Assembly: GCA_014155875.1 (NCBI GenBank)
Contig: JACEFZ010016116.1
Location: 248,001-312,000, forward strand
Reading direction: 5' to 3'
Length of the DNA stretch: 64,000 bases
DNA from: Cepaea nemoralis
Lineage: Eukaryota > Mollusca > Gastropoda > Stylommatophora > Helicidae
How positions within the stretch are numbered: the first letter of the stretch is position 1; each line of letters opens with the position of its first letter. The translations under genes were made by a program, and so were the position numbers. This document shows positions 1 through 13,133 of the stretch, in pieces. Under the pieces are notes generated by a model. It was not told where the DNA came from. It saw nothing but the letters and a program-made list of their open reading frames with translations, and did no database searches.

Positions 1-3000
1 CTGGTGTTGCTGACGTTGTGGCTAGTGTTGCTGACGTTGTGGCTAGTGTTGCTGACGTTGTGGCTAGTGTTGCTGACGTTGTGGCTGGTGTTGCTGACGT
101 TGTGGCTGGTGTTGCTGACGTTGTGGCTGGTGTTGCTGACGGTGTGGCTAGTGTTGCTGACGTTGTGGCTGGTGATGCTGACGTTGTGGCTGGTGTTGCT
201 GACGGTGTCGCTGATGTTGCTGACGTTGTGGCTTGTGTTGCTGACGTTGTGGCTGGTGTTGCTGACGTTGTGGCTAGTGTTGCTGACATTGTTGCTAGTG
301 TTGCTGACGTTGTGGCTAGTATTGCTGACGGTGTCGCTGGTGTTGCTGACGTTGTGGCTAGTGTTGCTGACGGTGTCGCTGGTGTTGCTGACGGTGTGGC
401 TAGTAATGCTGACGGTGTTGCTGGTGTTGCTGACGTTGTGGCTGGTGTTGCTGACGGTGTGGCTAGTGTTGCTGACGGTGTCGCTGGTGTTGCTGACGTT
501 GTGGCTAGTGTTGCTGACGGTGTCGCTGGTGTTGCTGACGTTGTGGATGGTGTTGCTGACGTTGTGGCGATTGGTGCTGACGTTGTGGCTGGTGTTGCTG
601 ACGTTGTGGCTGGTGTTGCTGACGTTGTGGCTGGTGTTGCTTACGTTGTGGCTGGTGTTGCTGACGTTGTGGCTGGTGTTGCTGACGTTGTGGCTGGTGT
701 TGCTGACGTTGTGGCTGGTGTTAATGACGTTGTGGCTGGTGTTGCTGACGTTGTGGCTGGTGTTGATGACGTTGTGGCTGGTGTTAATGACGTTGTGGCT
801 GGTGTTGCTGACGTTGTGGCTGGTGTTGACGACGTTGTGGCTGGTGGTGATGACGTTGTGGCTGGTGTTGATGACGTTGTGGCTGGTGTTGCTGACGTTG
901 TGGCTGGTGTTGCTGACGGTGTCGCTGGTGTTGCTGACGTTGTGGCTGGTGTTGCTGACGTTGTGGCGATTGTTGCTGACGTTGTGGCTGGCGTTGCTGA
1001 CGTTGTGGCTGGTGTTGCTGACGTTGTGGCTGGTGTTGCTGACGTGGTGGCTGGTGTTGCTGACGTTGTGGCGATTGTTGCTGACGTTGTGGCGATTGTT
1101 GCTGACATTGTGGCTAGTGTTGCTGACGTTGTGGCTAGTGTTGCTGACGTTGTGGCTGGTGTTGCTGACGTTGTGGCTGGTGTTGCTGACGTTGTGGCTA
1201 GTGTTGCTGACATTGTGGCTAGTGTTGCTGACATTGTGGCTAGTGTTGCTGACGTTGTGGCTAGTGTTGCTGACGTTGTGGCTGGTGTTGCTGACATTGT
1301 GGCTAGTGTTGCTGACATTGTGGCTAGTGTTGCTGACGTTGTGGCTAGTGTTGCTGACGTTGTGGCTGGTGTTTCTGACGTTGTGGCTAGTGTTGCTGAC
1401 GTTGTGGCTAGTGTTGCTGACGTTGTGGCGATTGTTGCTGACGTTGTTGCTGGTGTTGCTGACGTTGTGGCTAGTGTTGCTGACGTTGTGGCTAGTGTTG
1501 CTGACGTTGTGGCTGGTGTTGCTGACGTTGTGGCTGGTGTTGCTGACGTTGTGGCTAGTGTTGCTGACGTTGTGGCTAGTGTTGCTGACGTTGTGGCTGG
1601 TGTTGCTGACGTTGTGGCGATTGTTGCTGACGTTGTGGCTAGTGTTGCTGACGTTGTGGCTGGTGTTGCGGACATTGTGGCTAGTGTTGCTGACATTGTG
1701 GCTAGTGTTGCTGACGTTGTGGCTAGTGTTGCTGACATTGTGGCTAGTGTTGCTGACGCTGTGGCTAGTGTTGCTGACGTTGTGGCGATTGTTGCTGACG
1801 TTGTGGCTGGCGTTGCTGACGTTGTGGCTAGTGTTGCTGACGTTGTTGCTAGTGTTGCTGACGTTGTGGCTGGTGTTGCTGACGTTGTGGCTAGTGTTGC
1901 TGACATTGTGGCTGGTGTTGCTAACGTTGTGGCTAGTGTTGCTGACGTTGTGGCTAGTGTTGCTGACGTTGTGGCTAGTGTTGCTGACGTTGTGGCTAGT
2001 GTTGCTGACGTTGTGGCTGGTGTTGCTGACGTTGTGGCTAGTGTTGCTAACGTTGTGGCTAGTGTTGCTGACGTTGTGGCTGGTGTTGCTGACGTTGTGG
2101 CGATTGTTGCTGACGTTGTGGCTGGTGTTGCTGACGTTGTGGCTGGTGTTGCTGACGTTGTGGCTAGTGTTGCTGACGTTGTGGCTAGTGTTGCTGACGT
2201 GGTGGCTAGTGTTGCTGACGTTGTGGCTAGTATTGCTGACATTGTGGCTAGTATTGCTGACGTTGTGGCTAGTGTTGCTGACATTGTGGCTAGTATTGCT
2301 GACGTTGTGGCTAGTATTGCTGACATTGTGGCTAGTATTGCTGACGTTGTGGCTAGTATTGCTGACATTGTGGCTAGTATTGCTGACATTGTGGCTAGTA
2401 TTGCTGACATTGTGGCTAGTATTGCTGACATTGTGGCTAGTATTGCTGACATTGTGGCTAGTATTGCTGACGTTGTGGCTAGTATTGCTGACATTGTGGC
2501 TAGTATTGCTGACATTGTGGCTAGTGTTGCTGACATTGTTGCTAGTGTTGCTGACGTTGTGGCTAGTATTGCTGACATTGTGGCTGGTGTTGCTGACGTT
2601 GTGGCGATTGTTGCTGACGTTGTGGCTAGTATTGCTGACGTTGTGGCTGGTGTTGCTGACATTGTGGCTAGTGTTGCTGACATTGTGGCTAGTGTTGCTG
2701 ACATTGTGGCTAGTATTGCTGACATTGTGGCTAGTATTGCTGACATTGTGGCTAGTGTTGCTGACATTGTGGCTAGTATTGCTGACATTGTGGCTAGTGT
2801 TGCTGACATTGCGGCTAGTGGTGCTGACATTGTGGCTAGTATTGCTGACATTGTGGCTAGTGTTGCTGACATTGTGGCTAGTGTTGCTGACATTGTGGCC
2901 AGTATTGCTGACATTGTGGCTTGTGTTGCTGACATTGTGGCTAATGTTGCTGACATTGTTGCGATTGTTGCTGACGTTGTGGCGATTGTTGCTGACGTTG

Positions 3001-5289
3001 TGGCTAGTGTTGCTGACGTTGTGGCTAGTATTGCTGACGTTGTGGCTAGTGTTGCTGACGTTATGGCGATTGTTGCTGACGTTGTGGCGATTGTTGCTCA
3101 CGATGTGGCGATTGTTGCTGACGATGTGGCTAGTGTTGCTGACGTTGTGGCTAGTATTGCTGACGTTGTGGCTAGTGTTGCTGACGTTGTGGCGATTGTT
3201 GCTGACGTTGTGGCGATTGTTGCTGACGATGTGGCTAGTGTTGCTGACGTTGTGGCTGGTGTTGCTGACATTGTGGCTAGTGTTGCTGACATTGTGGCTA
3301 GTGTTGCTGACGTTGTGGCTAGTGTTGCTGACATTGTGGCTAGTGTTGCTGACATTGTGGCTAATGTTGCTGACGATGTGGCTAGTATTGCTGACATTGT
3401 GGCTAGTGTTGCTGACGTTGTGGCTAGTGTTGCTGACGATGTGGCTAGTATTGCTGACATTGTGGCTAGTGTTGCTGACGTTGTGGCGATTGTTGCTGAC
3501 GTTGTGGCGATTGTTGCTGACGTTGTGGCTGGTGTTGCTGACGGTGTGGCTGGTGTTTCTGACGATGTGGCTAGTGTTGCTGACGTTGTGGCTAGTATTG
3601 CTGACGTTGTGGCTAGTGTTGCTGACGTTGTTGCGATTGTTGCTGACGTTGTGGCGATTGTTGCTGACGTTGTGGCTAGTGTTGCTGACGTTGTGGCTAG
3701 TATTGCTGACGTTGTGGCTAGTGTTGCTGACGTTATGGCGATTGTTGCTGACGTTGTGGCGATTGTTGCTCACGATGTGGCTAGTGTTGCTGACGTTGTG
3801 GCTGGTGTTGCTGACATTGTGGCTAGTGCTGCTGACATTGTGGCTAGTGTTGCTGACGTTGTGGCGATTGTTGCTGACGTTGTGGCTGGTGTTGCTGACG
3901 TTGTGGCTAGTGTTGCTGACGTTGTGGCTGGTGTTGCTGACGTTGTGGCTAGTGTTGCTGACGTTGTGGCTAGTGTTGCTGACGTTGTGGCTGGTGTTGC
4001 TGACGTTGTGGCTAGTGTTTCTGACGTTGTGGCTAGTGGTGCTGACGTTGTGGCTGGTGTTGCTGACGTTGTGGCTAGTGTTGCTAACGTTGTGCCTGGT
4101 GCTGCTGACGTTGTGGCGATTGTTGCTGACGTTGTGGCTAGTGTTGCTGACGTTGTGGCTAGTATTGCTGACATTGTGGCTAGTATTGCTGACGTTGTGG
4201 CTAGTGTTGCTGACATTGTGGCTAGTGTTGCTGACATTGTGGCTAGTATTGCTGACGTTGTGGCTAGTGTTGCTGACGTTAAGGCTAGTGTTGCTGACAT
4301 TGTGGCTAGTATTGCTGACATTGTGGCTAGTATTTCTGACGTTGTTGCTAGTGTTGCTGACGTGGTGGCTAGTGTTGCTGACGTTGTGGCTAGTATTGCT
4401 GACATTGTGGCTAGTATTGCTGACATTGTGGCTAGTGTTGCTGACATTGTGGCTAGTGTTGCTGACATTGTGGCTAGTATTGCTGACGTTGTGGCTAGTG
4501 TTGCTGACGTTGTGGCTGGTGTTGCTGACGTTGTTGCTAGTGTTGCTGACATTGTTGCTAGTGCTGCTGACGTTGTGGCTAGTATTGCTGACATTGTGGC
4601 TGGTGTTGCTGACGTTGTGGATAGTATTGCTGACATTGTGGCTAGTATTGCTGACGTTGTGGCTAGGATTGCTGACATTGTGGCTAGTATTGCTGACGTT
4701 GTGGCTAGTATTGCTGACATTGTGGCTAGTATTGCTGACAATGTGGCTAGTATTGCTGACATTGTGGCTAGTATTGCTGACATTGTGGCTAGTATTGCTG
4801 ACGTTGTGGCTAGTATTGCTGACATTGTGGCTAGTATTGCTGACGTTGTGGCTAGTGGTGCTGACATTGTTGCTAGTGTTGCTGACGTTGTGGCTAGTAT
4901 TGCTGACATTGTGGCTGGTGTTGCTGACGTTGTGGCGATTGTTGCTGACGTTGTGGCTAGTATTGCTGACGTTGTGGCTGGTGTTGCTGACATTGTGGCT
5001 TGTGTTGCTGACATTGTGGCTAGTGTTGCTGACATTGTGGCTAGTATTGCTGACATTGTGGCTAGTATTGCTGACATTCTGGCTAGTGTTGCTGACATTG
5101 TGGCTAGTATTGCTGACATTGTGGCTAGTGTTGCTGACATTGCGGCTAGTGGTGCTGACATTGTGGCTAGTATTGCTGACATTGTGGCTAGTGTTGCTGA
5201 CATTGTGGCTAGTGTTGCTGACATTGTGGCCAGTATTGCTGACATTGTGGCTTGTGTTGCTGACATTGTGGCTAGTGTTGCTGACATTG

Positions 5290-8200
5290 TGGCTAGTTGT
5301 TGCTGACGTTGTGGCTAGTATTGCTGACATTGTGGCTGGTGTTGCTGACGTTGTGGCTAGTGTTGCTGACATTCTGGCTAGTATTGCTGACGTTGTGGCT
5401 AGTATTGCTGACATTGTGGCTAGTATTGCTGACATTGTGGCTAGTATTGCTGACATTGTGGCTAGTATTGCTGACATTGTGGCTAGTATTGCTGACATTG
5501 TGGCTAGTATTGCTGACATTGTGGCTAGTATTGCTGACATTGTGGCTAGTATTGCTGACATTGTGGCTAGTATTGCTGACGTTGTGGCTAGTATTGCTGA
5601 CATTGTGGCTAGTATTGCTGACGTTGTGGCTAGTATTGCTGACATTGTGGCTAGTGTTGCTGACGTTGTGGCTAGTATTGCTGACATTGTGGCTGGTGTT
5701 GCTGACATTGTGGCTAATGTTGCTGACATTGTGGCTAGTATTGCTGACATTGTGGCTTGTGTTGCTGACATTGTGGCTAGTGTTGCTGACATTGTGGCTA
5801 GTGTTGCTGACGTTGTGGCGATTGTTGCTGACGATGTGGCTAGTGTTGCTGACGTTGTGGCTAGTATTGCTGACGTTGTGGCTAGTTTTGCTGACGTTGT
5901 GGCGATTGTTGCTGACGTTGTGGCGATTGTTACTGACGATGTGGCTAGTGTTGCTGACGTTGTGGCTGGTGTTGCTGACATTGTGGCTAGTGTTGCTGAC
6001 ATTGTGGCTAGTGTTGCTGACGTTGTGGCTAGTGTTGCTGACATTGTGGCTAGTGTTGCTGACATTGTGGCTAGTGTTGCTGACGATGTGGCTAGTATTG
6101 CTGACATTGTGGCTAGTGTTGCTGACGTTGTGGCTAGTGTTGCTGACGATGTGGCTAGTATTGCTGACATTGTGGCTAGTGTTGCTGACGTTGTGGCGAT
6201 TGTTGCTGACGTTGTGGCGATTGTTGCTGACGTTGTGGCTGGTGTTGCTGACGGTGTGGCTGGTGTTTCTGACGATGTGGCTAGTGTTGCTGACGTTGTG
6301 GCTAGTATTGCTGACGTTGTGGCTAGTGTTGCTGACGTTGTTGCGATTGTTGCTGACGTTGTGGCGATTGTTGCTGACGTTGTGGCTAGTGGTGCTGACG
6401 TTGTGGCTAGTATTGCTGACGTTGTGGCTAGTGTTGCTGACGTTGTGGCGATTGTTGCTGACGTTGTGGCGATTGTTGCTGACGATGTGGCTAGTGTTGC
6501 TGACGTTGTGGCTGGTGTTGCTGACATTGTGGCTAGTGCTGCTGACATTGTGGCTAGTGTTGCTGACGTTGTGGCTAGTGTTGCTGACATTGTGGGTAGT
6601 GTTGCTGACGTTGTGGCTAGTGTTGCTGACGTTGTGGCGATTGTTGCTGACGTTGTGGCTGGTGTTGCTGACGTTGTGGCTAGTGTTGCTGACGTTGTGG
6701 CTAGTGTTGCTGACGTTGTGGCTGGTGTTGCTGACGTTGTGGCTAGTGTTTCTGACGTTGTGGCTAGTGGTGCTGACGTTGTGGCTAGTGTTGCTAACGT
6801 TGTGCCTGGTGCTGCTGACGTTGTGGCGATTGTTGCTGACGATGTGGCTAGTGTTGCTGACGTTGTGGCTGGTGTTGCTGACATTGTGGCTAGTGCTGCT
6901 GACATTGTGGCTAGTGTTGCTGACGTTGTGGCTAGTGTTGCTGACATTGTGGGTAGTGTTGCTGACGTTGTGGCTAGTGTTGCTGACGTTGTGGCGATTG
7001 TTGCTGACGTTGTGGCTGGTGTTGCTGACGTTGTGGCTAGTGTTGCTGACGTTTTGGCTAGTGTTGCTGACGTTGTGGCTGGTGTTGCTGACGTTGTGGC
7101 TAGTGTTTCTGACGTTGTGGCTAGTGGTGCTGACGTTGTGGCTGGTGTTGCTGACGTTGTGGCTAGTGTTGCTAACGTTGTGCCTGGTGCTGCTGACGTT
7201 GTGGCGATTGTTGCTGACGTTGTGGCTAGTGTTGCTGACGTTGTGGCTAGTTGTTGCTGACGTTGTGGCTAGTATTGCTGACATTGTGGCTGGTGTTGCT
7301 GACGTTGTGGCTAGTGTTGCTGACATTCTGGCTAGTATTGCTGACGTTGTGGCTAGTATTGCTGACATTGTGGCTAGTATTTGCTGACATTGTGGCTAGT
7401 ATTGCTGACATTGTGGCTAGTATTGCTGACATTGTGGCTAGTATTGCTGACGTTGTGGCTAGTATTGCTGACATTGTGGCTAGTATTGCTGACGTTGTGG
7501 CTAGTGGTGCTGACATTGTTGCTAGTGTTGCTGACGTTGTGGCTAGTATTGCTGACATTGTGGCTGGTGTTGCTGACGTTGTGGCTTGTGTTGCTGACGA
7601 TGTGGCTAGTATTGCTGACGTTGTGGCTGGTGTTGCTGACATTGTGGCTTGTGTTGCTGACATTGTGGCTAGTGTTGCTGACATTGTGGCTAGTATTGCT
7701 GACATTGTGGCTAGTATTGCTGACATTGTGGCTAGTGTTGCTGACATTGTGGCTAGTATTGCTGACATTGTGGCTAGTGTTGCTGACATTGCGGCTAGTG
7801 GTGCTGACATTGTGGCTAGTATTGCTGACATTGTGGCTAGTGTTGCTGACATTGTGGCTAGTGTTGCTGACATTGTGGCCAGTATTGCTGACATTGTGGC
7901 TTGTGTTGCTGACATTGTGGCTAGTGTTGCTGACATTGTGGCTAGTATTGCTGACATTGTGGCTAGTATTGCTGACATTGTGGCTAGTATTGCTGACATT
8001 GTGGCTAGTATTGCTGACATTGTGGCTAGTATTGCTGACATTGTGGCTAGTATTGCTGACGTTGTGGCTAGTATTGCTGACATTGTGGCTAGTATTGCTG
8101 ACGTTGTGGCTAGTATTGCTGACATTGTGGCTAGTGTTGCTGACGTTGTGGCTAGTATTGCTGACATTGTGGCTGGTGTTGCTGACATTGTGGCTAATGT

Positions 8201-11200
8201 TGCTGACATTGTGGCTAGTATTGCTGACATTGTGGCTTGTGTTGCTGACATTGTGGCTAGTGTTGCTGACATTGTGGCTATTGTTGCTGACGTTGTGGCG
8301 ATTGTTGCTGACGATGTGGCTAGTGTTGCTGACGTTGTGGCTAGTATTGCTGACGTTGTGGCTAGTGTTGCTGACGTTGTGGCGATTGTTGCTGACGTTG
8401 TGGCGATTGTTGCTGACGATGTGGCTAGTGTTGCTGACGTTGTGGCTGGTGTTGCTGACATTGTGGCTAGTGTTGCTGACATTGTGGCTAGTGTTGCTGA
8501 CGTTGTGGCTAGTGTTGCTGACATTGTGGCTAGTGTTGCTGACATTGTGGCTAGTGTTGCTGACGATGTGGCTAGTATTGCTGACATTGTGGCTAGTGTT
8601 GCTGACGTTGTGGCTAGTGTTGCTGACGATGTGGCTAGTATTGCTGACATTGTGGCTAGTGTTGCTGACGTTGTGGCGATTGTTGCTGACGTTGTGGCGA
8701 TTGTTGCTGACGTAGTGGCTGGTGTTGCTGACGGTGTGGCTGGTGTTTCTGACGATGTGGCTAGTGTTGCTGACGTTGTGGCTAGTATTGCTGACGTTGT
8801 GGCTAGTGTTGCTGACGTTGTTGCGATTGTTGCTGACGTTGTGGCGATTGTTGCTGACGTTGTGGCTAGTGTTGCTGACGTTGTGGCTAGTATTGCTGAC
8901 GTTGTGGCTAGTGTTGCTGACGTTGTGGCGATTGTTGCTGACGTTGTGGCGATTGTTGCTGACGATGTGGCTAGTGTTGCTGACGTTGTGGCTGGTGTTG
9001 CTGACATTGTGGCTAGTGCTGCTGACATTGTGGCTAGTGTTGCTGACGTTGTGGCTAGTGTTGCTGACATTGTGGCTAGTGTTGCTGACGTTGTGGCTAG
9101 TGTTGCTGACGTTGTGGCGATTGTTGCTGACGTTGTGGCTGGTGTTGCTGACGTTGTGGCTAGTGTTGCTGACGTTGTGGCTAGTGTTGCTGACGTTGTG
9201 GCTGGTGTTGCTGACGTTGTGGCTAGTGTTGCTGACGTTGTGGCTGGTGTTGCTGACGTTGTGGCTAGTGTTTCTGACGTTGTGGCTAGTGGTGCTGACG
9301 TTGTGGCTGGTGTTGCTGACGTTGTGGTTAGTGTTGCTAACGTTGTGCCTGGTGCTGCTGACGTTGTGGCGATTGTTGCTGACGTTGTGGCTAGTGTTGC
9401 TGACGTTGTGGCTAGTTGTTGCTGACGTTGTGGATAGTATTGCTGACATTGTGGCTGGTGTTGCTGACGTTGTGGCTAGTGTTGCTGACATTCTGGCTAG
9501 TATTGCTGACGTTGTGGCTAGTATTGCTGACATTGTGGCTAGTATTGCTGACATTGTGGCTAGTATTGCTGACATTGTGGCTAGTATTGCTGACATTGTG
9601 GCTAGTATTGCTGACATTGTGGCTAGTATTGCTGACATTGTGGCTAGTATTGCTGACATTGTGGCTAGTATTGCTGACGTTGTGGCTAGTATTGCTGACA
9701 TTGTGGCTAGTATTTCTGACGTTGTGGCTAGTATTGCTGACATTGTGGCTAGTATTGCTGACGTTGTGGCTAGTATTGCTGACATTGTGGCTAGTGTTGC
9801 TGACGTTGTGGCTAGTATTGCTGACATTGTGGCTGGTGTTGCTGACATTGTGGCTAATGTTGCTGACATTGTGGCTAGTATTGCTGACATTGTGGCTTGT
9901 GTTGCTGACATTGTGGCTAGTGTTGCTGACATTGTGGCTAGTGTTGCTGACGTTGTGGCGATTGTTGCTGACGATGTGGCTAGTGTTGCTGACGTTGTGG
10001 CTAGTATTGCTGACGTTGTGGCTAGTGTTGCTGACGTTGTGGCGATTGTTGCTGACGTTGTGGCGATTGTTGCTGACGATGTGGCTAGTGTTGCTGACGT
10101 TGTGGCTGGTGTTGCTGACATTGTGGCTAGTGTTGCTGACATTGTGGCTAGTGTTGCTGACGTTGTGGCTAGTGTTGCTGACATTGTGGCTAGTGTTGCT
10201 GACATTGTGGCTAGTGTTGCTGACGATGTGGCTAGTATTGCTGACATTGTGGCTAGTGTTGCTGACGTTGTGGCTAGTGTTGCTGACGATGTGGCTAGTA
10301 TTGCTGACATTGTGGCTAGTGTTGCTGACGTTGTGGCGATTGTTGCTGACGTTGTGGCGATTGTTGCTGACGTTGTGGCTGGTGTTGCTGACTGTGTGGC
10401 TGGTGTTTCTGACGATGTGGCTAGTGTTGCTGACGTTGTGGCTAGTATTGCTGACGTTGTGGCTAGTGTTGCTGACGTTGTTGCGATTGTTGCTGACGTT
10501 GTGGCGATTGTTGCTGACGTTGTGGCTAGTGGTGCTGACGTTGTGGCTAGTATTGCTGACGTTGTGGCTAGTGTTGCTGACGTTGTGGCGATTGTTGCTG
10601 ACGTTGTGGCGATTGTTGCTGACGATGTGGCTAATGTTGCTGACGTTGTGGCTGGTGTTGCTGACATTGTGGCTAGTGCTGCTGACATTGTGGCTAGTGT
10701 TGCTGACGTTGTGGCTAGTGTTGCTGACATTGTGGCTAGTGTTGCTGACGTTGTGGCTAGTGTTGCTGACGTTGTGGCGATTGTTGCTGACGTTGTGGCT
10801 GGTGTTGCTGACGTTGTGGCTAGTGTTGCTGACGTTGTGGCTAGTGTTGCTGACGTTGTGGCTGGTGTTGCTGACGTTGTGGCTAGTGTTTCTGACGTTG
10901 TGGCTAGTGGTGCTGACGTTGTGGCTGGTGTTGCTGACGTTGTGGCTAGTGTTGCTAACGTTGTGCCTGGTGCTGCTGACGTTGTGGCGATTGTTGCTGA
11001 CGTTGTGGCTAGTGTTGCTGACGTTGTGGCTAGTTGTTGCTGACGTTGTGGCTAGTATTGCTGACATTGTGGCTGGTGTTGCTGACGTTGTGGCTAGTGT
11101 TGCTGACATTCTGGCTAGTATTGCTGACGTTGTGGCTAGTATTGCTGACATTGTGGCTAGTATTGCTGACATTGTGGCTAGTATTGCTGACATTGTGGCT

Positions 11201-12670
11201 AGTATTGCTGACATTGTGGCTAGTATTGCTGACATTGTGGCTAGTATTGCTGACATTGTGGCTAGTATTGCTGACATTGTGGCTAGTATTGCTGACGTTG
11301 TGGCTAGTATTGCTGACATTGTGGCTAGTATTGCTGACGTTGTGGCTAGTATTGCTGACATTGTGGCTAGTGTTGCTGACGTTGTGGCTAGTATTGCTGA
11401 CATTGTGGCTGGTGTTGCTGACATTGTGGCTAATGTTGCTGACATTGTGGCTAGTATTGCTGACATTGTGGCTTGTGTTGCTGACATTGTGGCTAGTGTT
11501 GCTGACGTTGTGGCTAGTGTTGCTGACTTTGTGGCTAGTATTGCTGACGATGTGGCTAGTATTGCTGACATTGTGGCTAATATTGCTGATATTGTGGCGA
11601 TTGTTGCTGACGATTTTGCTGGTGTTGCTGACGTTGTGGCTAGTATTGCTGACGATGTGGCTAGTATTGCTGACATTGTGGCTAGTGTTGCTGACGTTGT
11701 GGCTAGTGTTGCTGACGATGTGGCTAGTATTGCTGACGTTGTGGCTAGTGTTGCTGACGTTGTGGCGATTGTTGCTGACGTTGTGGCGATTGTTGCTGAC
11801 GTTGTGGCTGGTGTTGCTGACGTTGTGGCTGGTGTTGCTGACGATTGTGGCTAGTGTTGCTGACGTTGTGGCTAGTATTGCTGACGTTGTGGCTAGTGTT
11901 GCTGACGTTGTGGCGATTGTTGCTGACGTTGTGGCGATTGTTGCTGACGTTGTGGCTAGTGTTGCTGACGTTGTGGCTAGTATTGCTGACGTTGTGGCTA
12001 GTGTTGCTGACGTTGTGGCGATTGTTGCTGACGGTGTGGCTGGTGTTTCTGACGATGTGGCTAGTGTTGCTGACGTTGTGGCTAGTATTGCTGACGTTGT
12101 GGCTAGTGTTGCTGACGTTGTTGCGATTGTTGCTGACGTTGTGGCGAGTGTTGCTGACGTTGTGGCTAGTGGTGCTGACGTTGTGGCTAGTATTGCTGAC
12201 GTTGTGGCTAGTGTTGCTGACGTTGTGGCGATTGTTGCTGACGTTGTGGCGATTGTTGCTGACGATGTGGCTAGTGTTGCTGACGTTGTGGCTGGTGTTG
12301 CTGACATTGTGGCTAGTGCTGCTGACATTGTGGCTAGTGTTGCTGACGTTGTGGCTAGTGTTGCTGACATTGTGGCTAGTGTTGCTGACGTTGTGGCTAG
12401 TGTTGCTGACGTTGTGGCGATTGTTGCTGACGTTGTGGCTGGTGTTGCTGACGTTGTGGCTAGTGTTGCTGACGTTGTGGCTAGTGTTGCTGACGTTGTG
12501 GCTGGTGTTGCTGACGTTGTGGCTAGTGTTTCTGACGTTGTGGCTAGTGGTGCTGACGTTGTGGCTGGTGTTGCTGACGTTGTGGCTAGTGTTGCTGACG
12601 TTGTGCTGGTGCTGCTGACGTTGTGGCGATTGTTGCTGACGTTTTGGCTAGTGTTGCTGACGTTGTGGCT
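5290..12670. repeat. Higher-order repeats within the 21-bp array
   Basis: Groups of variant 21-bp units recur in the same order. Each group opens after a unit with one extra T (GCTAGTTGTTGCTG, near 5,293, 7,248, 9,412 and 11,031; a variant with GG near 12,670). A unit with GACATTCTGGCT follows shortly, and each group ends near a unit with TGCCTGGTGCTGCTG (at 6,803, 7,181, 9,346 and 10,964; a one-base-shorter form at 12,604). The 9,346 to 10,964 spacing is 1,618 bp, that is 77 units plus the extra base. The copy starting at 5.3 kb carries an internal 378-bp (18-unit) duplication, and the copy at 7.25 kb is about 2,165 bp. This is satellite-like organisation, probably from unequal exchange. Confidence 0.85.
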
Positions 12671-13114
12671 AGGTGTTGCTGACGTTGTGGCTAGTATTGC
12701 TGACATTGTGGCTGGTGTTGCTGACGTTGTGGCTAGTGTTGCTGACATTCTGGCTAGTATTGCTGACGTTGTGGCTAGTATTGCTGACATTGTGGCTAGT
12801 ATTGCTGACATTGTGGCTAGTATTGCTGACATTGTGGCTAGTATTGCTGACATTGTGGCTAGTATTGCTGACATTGTGGCTAGTATTGCTGACATTGTGG
12901 CTAGTATTGCTGACATTGTGGCTAGTATTGCTGACATTGTGGCTAGTATTGCTGACGTTGTGGCTAGTATTGCTGACATTGTGGCTAGTATTGCTGACGT
13001 TGTGGCTAGTATTGCTGACATTGTGGCTAGTGTTGCTGACGTTGTGGCTAGTATTGCTGACATTGTGGCTGGTGTTGCTGACATTGTGGCTAATGTTGCT
13101 GACATTGTGGCTAG

Positions 13115-13133
13115 AGATGTGTATAAGAGACAG
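13115..13133 (+). other. Tn5 mosaic end (Nextera adapter) left in assembly
   Basis: AGATGTGTATAAGAGACAG is an exact 19-base match to the Tn5 transposase mosaic end used in tagmentation libraries. It interrupts an otherwise regular 21-bp array. The flanking bases continue the pattern seen near 11,446-11,480 in the preceding higher-order copy, and there is no 9-bp target duplication as a real Tn5 insertion would leave. I read it as unremoved adapter, so the join here may be false. Confidence 0.96.

Noticed and set aside
4..7260. A 2,418-codon open frame and several other frames above 700 codons in 1-22 kb on both strands
   Set aside because: The unit is 21 bp, so four of six frames are open together. 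Frames shift once per higher-order block, and the translation is only a 7-residue tandem with no other domain.
13115..13133. A genuine Tn5 or bacterial transposon insertion
   Set aside because: Only the 19-bp mosaic end is present, with no transposon body and no 9-bp target duplication; the engineered adapter explains it.
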